From positions 372,001-436,000 of the forward strand of contig NZ_CP098805.1 in assembly GCF_023821985.2 (NCBI RefSeq): DNA of 64,000 nt, given 5' to 3'. The notes beneath the pieces were generated by a model that was not told the DNA's origin, did no database searches, and was given only the letters and a program-made list of their open reading frames with translations. The position numbers and the translations under genes are program-made. Positions 17,491 through 25,047 of the stretch are shown piece by piece (the first letter of the stretch is position 1; each line of letters starts with the position of its first letter). Source of the stretch: Dyadobacter chenhuakuii (lineage in GTDB: Bacteria > Bacteroidota > Bacteroidia > Cytophagales > Spirosomataceae).

Positions 17491-18555
17491 TTAGTTTCGC
17501 ATTCGGACTAGCTTTTCATATTCGAAAACGGTGATCAGGCTTCCTTTCATGTCGATCAGGCGTTCCTCTTTGAAATCCGAAAGCGTGCGGATCACGGTTT
17601 CGGTTGCCGTGCCAACCATGGATGCGATGTCCTCACGCGTGATGGACATGGAAAATGGCTTGGCTTTATCCTCCTGGTAGCGCTGTACCAATGTCACCAG
17701 TGCCTGCGCTACTCTTTTTCTGACAGAGTTGTACGCTAAATGCAGCAGGCGCTCCTCACGGTCCTTGATTTCGTTGGAAAGCATACGGATGAATTTGGAG
17801 GACACTTCGCGGTTTCCCTGCAACAGATTGAAAAAATCATCTTTCGGGATCATCGAAACCTCCGCTTCTTCCAGTGCAATCGCGCTTTCCTGGTAAGGCT
17901 CGCCTTGTAAGAGGTCGATGTAGCCGAAAAAATCGCCTTCCTTATACAGTTCTGTAATGTATTCCTTTCCGCTTCCGTTTGATTTATACGCTTTTACTTT
18001 TCCTTTTTGTAAGAAAAATACATTGGAAGGAAAGCTCCCTTCGGTGTAAATGGTTTCTTTTTTACGCAATGTTTTTACTTTCTTGTCTTCTGCCAGCTTG
18101 GCGATCAGATCAAAAGATTTGGCTTCTTCAATAAACTGGTCCAAGCCCTTTGCCGAGCGCTCGAATTGCCTTTTTAACCTTTCGCTTTTTTTAAGCCGCA
18201 TTTCCACAATGTTGAGCAGCTCCACGTCGTCATAGGGCTTTGTCAGGTAATCGTCGGCGCCCATGGTCATGCCTTTGCGGTAATCCTCCTTCTCTGCTTT
18301 TGCAGTCAGGAAAATGAATGGAATGTTGGCCGTGTGCTCGTCCTTGCTCAACAAATGCAGGACGCCGTAACCATCCAGCTCGGGCATCATAATGTCACAA
18401 ATGATCAGGTCGGGATTGAATTCGTTTGTGAGGCGCACGCCTTCCTTGCCATGCGAGGCGGTCATCACTTTATAGCTGGCCAGTTCCAGGATTTCAGCCG
18501 TATTTTCCCGCATCTCGGGGTTGTCCTCTATCAGCAGTATTTTTTTAGGTTCCAC
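17491..18555 (-). CDS. Response regulator with Crp/Fnr output (REC-cNBD-HTH)
   Basis: 354 aa. Residues 1-122 are a receiver with phospho-acceptor D54 and K106. Residues ~150-265 form a cyclic-nucleotide-binding-type beta barrel, and ~285-345 a Crp-type winged helix with recognition helix TATETVIRTL, where E319 and R323 form the E-x-x-x-R pair that reads TGA half-sites in Crp, FNR and FixK. FNR-type N-terminal cysteines are absent, so control is probably by phosphorylation. Translation starts at GTG 18555, because an in-frame stop lies 8 codons upstream; the kinase gene ends 21 nt before. With hemN and the kinase it likely forms one operon, and it is the best candidate to bind the palindromes at hemN, cco, ccoI and 14598 (inference). 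Confidence 0.9.
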   Translation of the reverse strand: MEPKKILLIEDNPEMRENTAEILELASYKVMTASHGKEGVRLTNEFNPDLIICDIMMPELDGYGVLHLLSKDEHTANIPFIFLTAKAEKEDYRKGMTMGADDYLTKPYDDVELLNIVEMRLKKSERLKRQFERSAKGLDQFIEEAKSFDLIAKLAEDKKVKTLRKKETIYTEGSFPSNVFFLQKGKVKAYKSNGSGKEYITELYKEGDFFGYIDLLQGEPYQESAIALEEAEVSMIPKDDFFNLLQGNREVSSKFIRMLSNEIKDREERLLHLAYNSVRKRVAQALVTLVQRYQEDKAKPFSMSITREDIASMVGTATETVIRTLSDFKEERLIDMKGSLITVFEYEKLVRMRN

Positions 18556-18576
18556 AGTCAGGTGTTGGGTTGGTGC

Positions 18577-19845
18577 TTAATCAATTTTGGCCTGTGCAGG
18601 CACTACATTGGGCAGTTTTACAAAGAATGTTGTCCCTTTTCCGGCTTCACTTGAAAAAGTAACCTGGCCGCCCATCAAACTCACATAATTATTGACAATG
18701 TTCAGGCCCAGGCCGGTTCCCTGCGTTGCGCCTGCATTATGCGCTCGGAAAAACCGGTCGAAAATGTTGGGCTGGTCCTTTACAGGAATGCCAATTCCTT
18801 CATCGTGTACTTCAATATCCACCTGAACGTCGTTTGCATTAATTTTTAGTAATATAATTTTACCGGGATCGGAATATTTGATGCCATTTGAAAGCAGGTT
18901 GAAAAGGATGTTGCGCAGCAACTGCTTGTCGAGCCAAACCTCCGTATTGCCAATATATTCAAACCGGATCTGCTGTTTTTCCTTGCAAAGGCCGTGGATC
19001 TCGTCGATCAGGTTTCTACAATAAGCATCCAGGTCTACCTGAACGGGAATGCTGTGTACGCGGCCTTCTTCCAGCTTGCCAATGGACAGAAAATCGTTCA
19101 GGATCTCGGTCAGGTTGGTTACAGCCGATTTGATCCGTTTTACGTGCTTCTGACGCTTTTCTTCCTCTTCGGTAGTGCCGTAGCGGCCTATGAGCGAGGC
19201 GGATGACAGAATGGTGGCCAGCGGCGTCCGGAATTCGTGAGATGCAATGGTGACGAACTGGCTTTTCATATTATTGAGCTCCTTTTCTTTTTTCAGGGCC
19301 CGTATCACCTCTTCTTGCGATTCCTCCACTTTTTTCACGGCTTCTGCCAGTTCTCTTGTGCGTTGTTCCACCCTTTTTTCCAGCTCTGCATTCAGTTTTT
19401 GTATTTCAAGATTGGCCTCCCTGATGCGGTTTTCCTGCTTTTTTCGCTCTGTTATATCAATTACAAAACTCACAACAAACTCTCCGTCACTTGTTTTAAA
19501 GGGGCTGAGGCTCACTTCCACGGGAAACTCGCTGCCGTCGGATCTTCTGGCAAACAAGTCCATCAAATGTCCCATCCCGCGCGCGCGCGGCGCTTCCAGG
19601 TAATGGTCTCGGTAATGCACATGGTTGCCGGCATATCGCTGCGGGATCAGTGCTTCTATCTTCTTACCGATCAGATCAGGGTCCGTATAGCCGAAAAGTT
19701 CTTTGGCTTTGGGGTTTAGCATTACAATTGCTCCTGATTTGTCCACTACTACAATCCCCTCTGTGGCATGCTTAAAGAGGGCATCTAGCATTTCAATATG
19801 CCGTGTCATCACTTTCGTATGAATTAATATATCACTATCAAACAT
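18577..19845 (-). CDS. PAS-domain sensor histidine kinase, FixL-like
   Basis: 422 aa without membrane segments, so a cytosolic sensor. Residues ~18-135 form a PAS domain, ~135-195 a coiled coil, then a HisKA domain with H203 in ASHEFRTPLA, and a HATPase domain with NLLSNGIKYS, DEGIGI and GTGLGL. In the PAS domain LIPQRYAGNHVHYRDHY aligns by eye with the FixL heme-ligand segment, placing H75 at the proximal histidine; many PAS domains share this pattern without heme, so oxygen sensing is a hypothesis. The partner regulator follows immediately and hemN lies 46 bp upstream. Confidence 0.88.
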   Translation of the reverse strand: MFDSDILIHTKVMTRHIEMLDALFKHATEGIVVVDKSGAIVMLNPKAKELFGYTDPDLIGKKIEALIPQRYAGNHVHYRDHYLEAPRARGMGHLMDLFARRSDGSEFPVEVSLSPFKTSDGEFVVSFVIDITERKKQENRIREANLEIQKLNAELEKRVEQRTRELAEAVKKVEESQEEVIRALKKEKELNNMKSQFVTIASHEFRTPLATILSSASLIGRYGTTEEEEKRQKHVKRIKSAVTNLTEILNDFLSIGKLEEGRVHSIPVQVDLDAYCRNLIDEIHGLCKEKQQIRFEYIGNTEVWLDKQLLRNILFNLLSNGIKYSDPGKIILLKINANDVQVDIEVHDEGIGIPVKDQPNIFDRFFRAHNAGATQGTGLGLNIVNNYVSLMGGQVTFSSEAGKGTTFFVKLPNVVPAQAKID

Positions 19846-19891
19846 CAGAAAGGTACACTACAATGGTGAAAGGGACAAGATTTTAACTGGA

Positions 19892-21256
19892 TCAGACGGT
19901 TTGGCTGAATAGCTGCGCCTCGGGTTGGGATTCCCATAAACGCGCATCGAAAGCCATGCAGATGTTACGGATGAACGGCCTTCCTTTCTCGGTGACATGG
20001 AGGCTGAAGGGTTGTAATTCAACAAGTTCATCAAATTCCATTTCGTCCAGGCGCTCAATCGATTGGAACACTTCTTCACAATATTCATTGGTTTTGGACC
20101 ATGAGGTTTCAAACTGTGTCATTAACCTCAAAATATGCCGGCGCAGGATCAGATCTTCGCGTGTCAGCTCGTGACCGCGGGCTATGGGGAGCATGTCTGC
20201 CGCGATGCGCTGGTAATAATCTTCAACCTTTTTTTCGTTCTGTACATAACCCGTCCAGCTGTCGCTGATCGCAGAAGCGCCCAGTCCGATCAGCAGTTGG
20301 GTATGGGTGTCGGTGTAGCCCATGAAGTTGCGGTGCAGGCGCTGTTCCTGCTGTGCTTTGTAAAGCGTATCGCCCGGCAAAGCAAAATGGTCCATGCCAA
20401 TGTCCTGGTAGCCAGCCAGCTCCAGCGCACCTCTGCCCGTTTCATAGATGGCCATTTTTTTATCGGCATCAGGCAGGTCTTTTTCTGTAAAATTTCTTTG
20501 TCCGGGTTTAATCCAGGGGACGTGTGCGTAGCTGTAAAAGGCAATGCGGTCTGGTTTGAGCTGGATCACGCGCTGCATGGTTTCCATCATGTAACATGCT
20601 TTTTGGAATGGTAACCCATACACAATGTCATAATTCACGGATGTGTAACCGATTTCCCTGGCCTTTAACGTCAGGTGCTTTACCTGCTCATAAGTCTGCA
20701 CGCGGTTGATAATGGCCAGCACGATCGGGTTAAAATCCTGAACGCCAATGCTGATCCGCCGGAAACCCACTTCAAAAAGTGTTTGCAGGTGCTCGTCGGT
20801 CGTATTACCGGGGTGCGCTTCAAATCCGAATTGCGCCTGAGGATGAACAATGGAGTCTTTTAACAAACCCACAATGAGCATTTTCAGGTTTTCGGGACTA
20901 AAAAATGTTGGGGTTCCGCCGCCCAGGTGAATTTCCCGGATTACAGGTTTGGTTTCGCCGAAACCAGATACGTACATCTGCCACTCTTTGAGCACAGCCC
21001 GAATGTATTTCAGTTCAACGAGATGATTGACGGTAATGCGTGTATTGCAGCCGCAGTAAGTGCACAAACTTTCGCAGAACGGCAGGTGAACGTAAAGGCT
21101 TATGCCTTCTTTCTGGTTAGAAACTTCAAAAGCATTCATGACCAGTTCCTTCCATTTTTGCTGGGTAGGAGGCGTTTTCTGCCAGTATGGAACGGTTGGA
21201 TAGCTCGTGTAACGTGGTCCGGGTGTATTGTATTTGAACAGCAGGTCCTTATCCAT
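19892..21256 (-). CDS. hemN: Oxygen-independent coproporphyrinogen III oxidase HemN
   Basis: 454 aa radical-SAM enzyme that makes protoporphyrinogen IX without oxygen, supplying heme under low oxygen. The cluster motif is CESLCTYCGC (CxxxCxxC) near residue 60, followed by IHLGGGTPTFFS. The N-terminal YNTPGPRYTSYPTVPYW is characteristic of true HemN rather than of HemW. Its promoter carries two FNR/FixK-like sites. The kinase and REC-Crp regulator lie directly downstream, so heme supply and the regulator of cytochrome oxidase would be made together. Confidence 0.96.
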   Translation of the reverse strand: MDKDLLFKYNTPGPRYTSYPTVPYWQKTPPTQQKWKELVMNAFEVSNQKEGISLYVHLPFCESLCTYCGCNTRITVNHLVELKYIRAVLKEWQMYVSGFGETKPVIREIHLGGGTPTFFSPENLKMLIVGLLKDSIVHPQAQFGFEAHPGNTTDEHLQTLFEVGFRRISIGVQDFNPIVLAIINRVQTYEQVKHLTLKAREIGYTSVNYDIVYGLPFQKACYMMETMQRVIQLKPDRIAFYSYAHVPWIKPGQRNFTEKDLPDADKKMAIYETGRGALELAGYQDIGMDHFALPGDTLYKAQQEQRLHRNFMGYTDTHTQLLIGLGASAISDSWTGYVQNEKKVEDYYQRIAADMLPIARGHELTREDLILRRHILRLMTQFETSWSKTNEYCEEVFQSIERLDEMEFDELVELQPFSLHVTEKGRPFIRNICMAFDARLWESQPEAQLFSQTV

Positions 21257-21287
21257 GGTAATCGTATTTTGATTGGTTACTATGAAT

Positions 21288-21352
21288 CAAAACTAGGCTT
21301 CTGGCGTGCCGAAAAACATGACTTTAATCAGGATTAAAACTAACCTTTGTCT
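21288..21352 (-). promoter_or_regulatory. hemN promoter with two FNR/FixK-like sites
   Basis: The -7 box TAGTTTTG (minus strand, 21288-21295) lies 31 nt before the ATG. TGACTTTAATCA at 21319-21330 fits TGAY-N4-RTCA and lies 23 nt upstream of the box; a weaker copy, TAACCTTTGTCT at 21341-21352, lies at 45 nt. The two sites are 22 bp apart, about two helical turns. No -33 TTTG is present. An 8-bp inverted repeat, TTTTGATT and AATCAAAA (21267-21292), overlaps the predicted transcription start. Confidence 0.65.
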
Positions 21353-21371
21353 GATCCGGGGCCGTGCATCA

Positions 21372-22079
21372 TTATTTGCCGTGACATTCCGTGATGGGGT
21401 TGGCCGTAGGCTGGGCTGCGTGGGGATATTCGAATAAGGTGCTGCGATAAAGCAGCCATATTCCGGCAATGGCTATAAAAGCGGGTGTTACCTGACGAAA
21501 TTTGTTCCGGACGGCGGGCGTTACCCAATTTTTAAAGAATCCGACCGCCATCATCGCCGGCCATGTTCCCATACCGAAAACAAACATAAAAATGCTCGCC
21601 GCGCCGCTGCTTCCTGTTGCTAATGAGCTCATTAATGCCAGATATACGAGCCCGCAAGGAAGCAGCCCGTTCAGCGAGCCGAGCAAAAACCACCCGTGCA
21701 GCTTGCGGCTGTGCAGCAATGCGGCCATTCGTTTTTTAATGAGATTAACAGGCTTGCGCAAAAATCCCGGTGCGATCAGCAATCCTGCAAATGCTTTTGG
21801 CCAAAGCACATAAGCCAGCATAAATAGCCCGGCCAGCACAGAAACGTATTTGAGATAGCCCATCAATGCCAGCGCACTGCCAAAAATGCCGGTGGCGGCC
21901 CCCAGCATGGCATAGGAGCTAGCCCTGCCGAAATTATAGACAAACAAACCCGAAGTTCGCTGCCAGGCGCTGCCTTTTTGCACGGGAAGCGCCAGCGCAA
22001 TAGGCCCGCACATGCCCATGCAATGGAAACTGCTGAGCAGTCCCATCGTCAGGGCAAGATAAGGGAGGGCATTGTTCAA
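21372..22079 (-). CDS. Sulfite exporter TauE/SafE-family (DsbD-like) membrane protein
   Basis: 235 aa with about six membrane helices. The start contains SSFHCMGMCGPIALALP, the Cys-bearing first helix typical of the DsbD_2/UreH-like branch that often accompanies ccoGHIS. It is likely involved in metal or thiol handling for oxidase assembly rather than sulfite export; this is context-based. It begins 7 nt after ccoH, with TTG 22079 as the best start (the next in-frame ATG is 22046), so it is the last gene of the cco operon. Confidence 0.8.
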   Translation of the reverse strand: MNNALPYLALTMGLLSSFHCMGMCGPIALALPVQKGSAWQRTSGLFVYNFGRASSYAMLGAATGIFGSALALMGYLKYVSVLAGLFMLAYVLWPKAFAGLLIAPGFLRKPVNLIKKRMAALLHSRKLHGWFLLGSLNGLLPCGLVYLALMSSLATGSSGAASIFMFVFGMGTWPAMMAVGFFKNWVTPAVRNKFRQVTPAFIAIAGIWLLYRSTLFEYPHAAQPTANPITECHGK

Positions 22080-22086
22080 TGTTTTG

Positions 22087-22533
22087 TTATTGGTGATTGA
22101 TTACGATGACATCCTCAGTCCAGTATGTCTGTTCTTTATTTTTCCAATCGATTTGCAGGTGATAGGTGCCTTCGGGAATGTTGCCGACAGGAATAATCTG
22201 CGTGTGCTCGTGCGGAGCGATCTTGAATTTCCGGTCATTTTTATCATTCGACGGGCAGTATAACTTGATCTCACCTGTCAAATCGGCTTGCTGGACATTA
22301 CCAGGAAAAACAATGCTGATATGCTTGCCGGTCACTTCCCATTTCACGGGCTCGGTAAGTGCAGCGGACCGTCCTTTTTTGTCGATCTTATCCTGAAAAC
22401 CAACTTCTTCTTCGTAATAATGCTCGGTTACAAGATCGATTTTCTGGCCGATGCTCATACTGACCAGCAACAATATCATGGCTACAAAGCCCAGATACAG
22501 CGCTGTTATGCCGACTCCCCAGTTGATTTTCAT
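22087..22533 (-). CDS. ccoH: CcoH/FixH-like oxidase assembly protein
   Basis: 148 aa with one N-terminal membrane helix (ITALYLGFVAMILLLVS) and a periplasmic domain ending in QIDWKNKEQTYWTEDVIV, as in FixH. It is thought to help CcoI and CcoG in maturing the cbb3 oxidase. The position between ccoG (15 bp upstream) and the TauE-like gene fits the standard ccoGHIS set. The N-terminal MKINWGVGITALYL is typical of Bacteroidota members. Confidence 0.85.
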   Translation of the reverse strand: MKINWGVGITALYLGFVAMILLLVSMSIGQKIDLVTEHYYEEEVGFQDKIDKKGRSAALTEPVKWEVTGKHISIVFPGNVQQADLTGEIKLYCPSNDKNDRKFKIAPHEHTQIIPVGNIPEGTYHLQIDWKNKEQTYWTEDVIVINHQ

Positions 22534-22548
22534 GATCGTTATTTTTAA

Positions 22549-23991
22549 TTAATTTTCTGGTGCTATGAATGTTGTTTCAAACGCTTCAAGCTTTTCATTG
22601 CCTTGATATACAGACAGTTTTAATGTTGTTTTGCGACTTTTTAATTCATTGCCCGGCACAATAATAAACACAGTGCCTTCAACCATTCCGGCAGGTTCAA
22701 GTGACAGATCAGGTGCTTTCGGGCCAGATTTTCCGGTGGCGGATGCCCCGGCGAAAATCAGCTTACCCTGAATGCCTTCCAGCCTGATCTCCGGCGCAAT
22801 CGCATGGTTGGTTTTGTTGAAAATCTTGAAAGTATAAAGGTTTGTAATAGTCTTATCCTTGTTTTCAATGTACTGGCTGCCCGGCGCGCGCAGCAGCATG
22901 GTCTGGGTATCGGTTCGCGACACAACCATAAATCCCAGCACCGACCATAGTAGAACCAGCATCACCATTGCACCTACGACACGAGGCGTAATGAGCTTAT
23001 TGGTTTTCCTGACAATTGCATTTTCGGAAGTGTAGCGGATCAGTCCTTTTTCAAATCCTACTTTTTCCATAATGTTGTCGCAGGCATCAATGCAGGCTGT
23101 ACAGTTCACACATTCCATTTGCAAGCCGTTTCTGATGTCAATGCCCGTCGGGCATACGGCCACACATTGATGGCAGTTGACGCAATCACCTTCGGTGCGT
23201 TCCTGGTTTTTATGGATTTTTCCGCGGGGCTCGCCACGCTCATAATCATAGGCAACATTGATGGTGTTACGGTCCATTAACACACCTTGCAAGCGGCCAT
23301 AGGGACATACCACCGTGCATGCCTGATCGCGCAGCCATGCGAAATTGAAGTAGAAAATGGCCGTGAAAGCGATGATCCCGCCAAAAAGCGGCATATGGTC
23401 TGCAATGGGCTCACGGATAATTTTAGAAAGCTCGTCCACACCCAGCACATACGACAGCAGCAGGTTAGCAATCAGGAATGACACGGTCATAAAGGCCATG
23501 TATTTAGCTGTTTTTTTCAGGATCTTGTCTGTGTCCCAGGGCGCTTTGTTGAGCAGTTTCTGCTTGGTTGCATTGCCTTCAATCGCGTATTCGATCTTGC
23601 GAAAAACCATTTCCATAAATACTGTTTGCGGACATGCCCAGCCGCACCATAACCGTCCGAAAACGGTTGTAAAAAGCACAATGAAAACCATAAACGACAG
23701 CATGGTAAGGCCAAAAAGCCAGTAATCCTGAGGGCCTATGAAAATGCCGAAAATGATGAATTTGCGTTCCAGCACATTGAACAACAGCAAAGGCTGGCCG
23801 TTGAATGTGATAAATGGTGTCGCAAATAAAAGCGTCAATATCAGCACTGTAAACCAAACCCTTCGCGTATGCCATTTGCCCGTTGGTTTTTGGGGGTAAA
23901 ACCAATTTCGTTTTCCATCCTCATTTACCGCATTGAAATGGTCGCGGAATGATTCGTCGGAATCGTTGATGACATGCTGGGTCGTATTCAT
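22549..23991 (-). CDS. ccoG: Cytochrome oxidase maturation ferredoxin CcoG (FixG/RdxA)
   Basis: 480 aa membrane protein with two [4Fe-4S] ferredoxin motifs: CVNCHQCVAVCP and CVNCTACIDAC near residues 270-325. Membrane helices lie before them, WCGWACPQTVFMEMVFRKIE is the NapH-like segment, and a C-terminal Ig-like FixG domain (~375-480) follows the last helix. CcoG reduces copper(II) so that CcoI-supplied copper can enter the cbb3 oxidase. Cotranscribed with ccoQP upstream (26 bp) and ccoH downstream. Confidence 0.95.
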   Translation of the reverse strand: MNTTQHVINDSDESFRDHFNAVNEDGKRNWFYPQKPTGKWHTRRVWFTVLILTLLFATPFITFNGQPLLLFNVLERKFIIFGIFIGPQDYWLFGLTMLSFMVFIVLFTTVFGRLWCGWACPQTVFMEMVFRKIEYAIEGNATKQKLLNKAPWDTDKILKKTAKYMAFMTVSFLIANLLLSYVLGVDELSKIIREPIADHMPLFGGIIAFTAIFYFNFAWLRDQACTVVCPYGRLQGVLMDRNTINVAYDYERGEPRGKIHKNQERTEGDCVNCHQCVAVCPTGIDIRNGLQMECVNCTACIDACDNIMEKVGFEKGLIRYTSENAIVRKTNKLITPRVVGAMVMLVLLWSVLGFMVVSRTDTQTMLLRAPGSQYIENKDKTITNLYTFKIFNKTNHAIAPEIRLEGIQGKLIFAGASATGKSGPKAPDLSLEPAGMVEGTVFIIVPGNELKSRKTTLKLSVYQGNEKLEAFETTFIAPEN

Positions 23992-24017
23992 GTTCGTAGT
24001 GTGAAAATTGACTTAAC

Positions 24018-25040
24018 TTAATTTTCTGCGACCTGATTACTGCTTACGAGCTCACCCTGAGGCTCTTTTGGGCTGGCAGGTTTGGTGCCTTGCAAAGAAT
24101 GTACATAGCTGGCCACTTTTTGAATGTCGGTAGGCGAGAGCTGTTTTTCCCAGGAGATCATCCCTTTTTCAGGGACGCCGTATTTGATGACTTTGAAAAG
24201 ATTTTTGATTCCGGCCCCATGCAGCCAATACGCATCTGTCAGGTTGGGGCCCACACTTCCGCCGCCGTCCGCTCCGTGGCAAGCGGTGCATTTTTCCTGG
24301 AAAATAGCTTTTCCCTGTCCGATTGCCGCTTCTTCGCCGATCAGCGTCACCGTATTTTCGTCCATGGATGCGCCAACTTTTGCCATATAAGCCTTTTTGT
24401 CAATTTCTGCTTGTGCCACCTCTTTTTCGAGTTCGGCAAGCTGGTAATCACCTATGCCGCTGAAATAATAAGCGCCGTAACCAATCCCGATCACAACAGT
24501 GGCCAGGAAAAGCGATTGCAGCCACGGCGGCATGCGGTTGTCTAGCTCCTGGATGCCATCATAATCATGGCCCTGGATGATCAGCTGATGTTCCTGGCTG
24601 GGCAGAATGCTCATGCCCGCGAATTTTTTCCACCAGGAAATAACCGGAGCATCCTGGGTTTCCGCCTTGGCTGGCGCCGAGATTTTACGAAGTAATGTTA
24701 CAGTGTTGACCAAAGCGATCACCACCAGCAGCGCTGCAAAAAACAGGATGGCCAGCAGCACGAGCAGGATAAGCTCGTTGCCGCTGATCGCACGGATAGG
24801 TTCTGCCGTTTCCTGGGCAAAGGCCGAGCCGCCCATCGTGAAAAAGAAAAGTAAGGAAAGCAATGCCTTTTTGATCACACCATCATTCAATGGCATACTT
24901 TCCATTTTTTGCAGCGATTTTTTATCAATCCCAATCACAAAAACGATCAGCGACACGAAGAAGACAAAAAATATAATAAGCGAGATCAGCGGGTAAATGC
25001 CTATGCCGGCAATGGTTTCAAGATATGTTCGGAATTTCAT
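24018..25040 (-). CDS. ccoP: cbb3 oxidase subunit: CcoQ-CcoP fusion, single heme c
   Basis: 340 aa. Residues 1-50 look like CcoQ (one helix, FFVFFVSLIVFVIGIDKKSLQ); a second segment contains a signal-like helix ending in SAFAQ, then a helix at ~70-95, the CcoP linker SWWKKFAGMSILPSQEHQL and DNRMPPWLQSLFLATVVIGI. Only one heme-c motif is present, C251-TA-C254-H255, whereas proteobacterial CcoP has two. Fused QP and monoheme CcoP are seen in Bacteroidota. It passes electrons to CcoO/CcoN in the inner membrane. The stop of ccoNO is 8 nt upstream. Confidence 0.92.
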   Translation of the reverse strand: MKFRTYLETIAGIGIYPLISLIIFFVFFVSLIVFVIGIDKKSLQKMESMPLNDGVIKKALLSLLFFFTMGGSAFAQETAEPIRAISGNELILLVLLAILFFAALLVVIALVNTVTLLRKISAPAKAETQDAPVISWWKKFAGMSILPSQEHQLIIQGHDYDGIQELDNRMPPWLQSLFLATVVIGIGYGAYYFSGIGDYQLAELEKEVAQAEIDKKAYMAKVGASMDENTVTLIGEEAAIGQGKAIFQEKCTACHGADGGGSVGPNLTDAYWLHGAGIKNLFKVIKYGVPEKGMISWEKQLSPTDIQKVASYVHSLQGTKPASPKEPQGELVSSNQVAEN

Positions 25041-25047
25041 AATTCAA

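Noticed and set aside
16386..17511. Long open frames through the tandem arrays (202, 135, 133 aa etc.) with repeating YQYCIP-like peptides
   Set aside because: They only reflect stop-free repeats; the 50-52-bp period shifts the frame every unit and there is no signal, start context or conservation sign.
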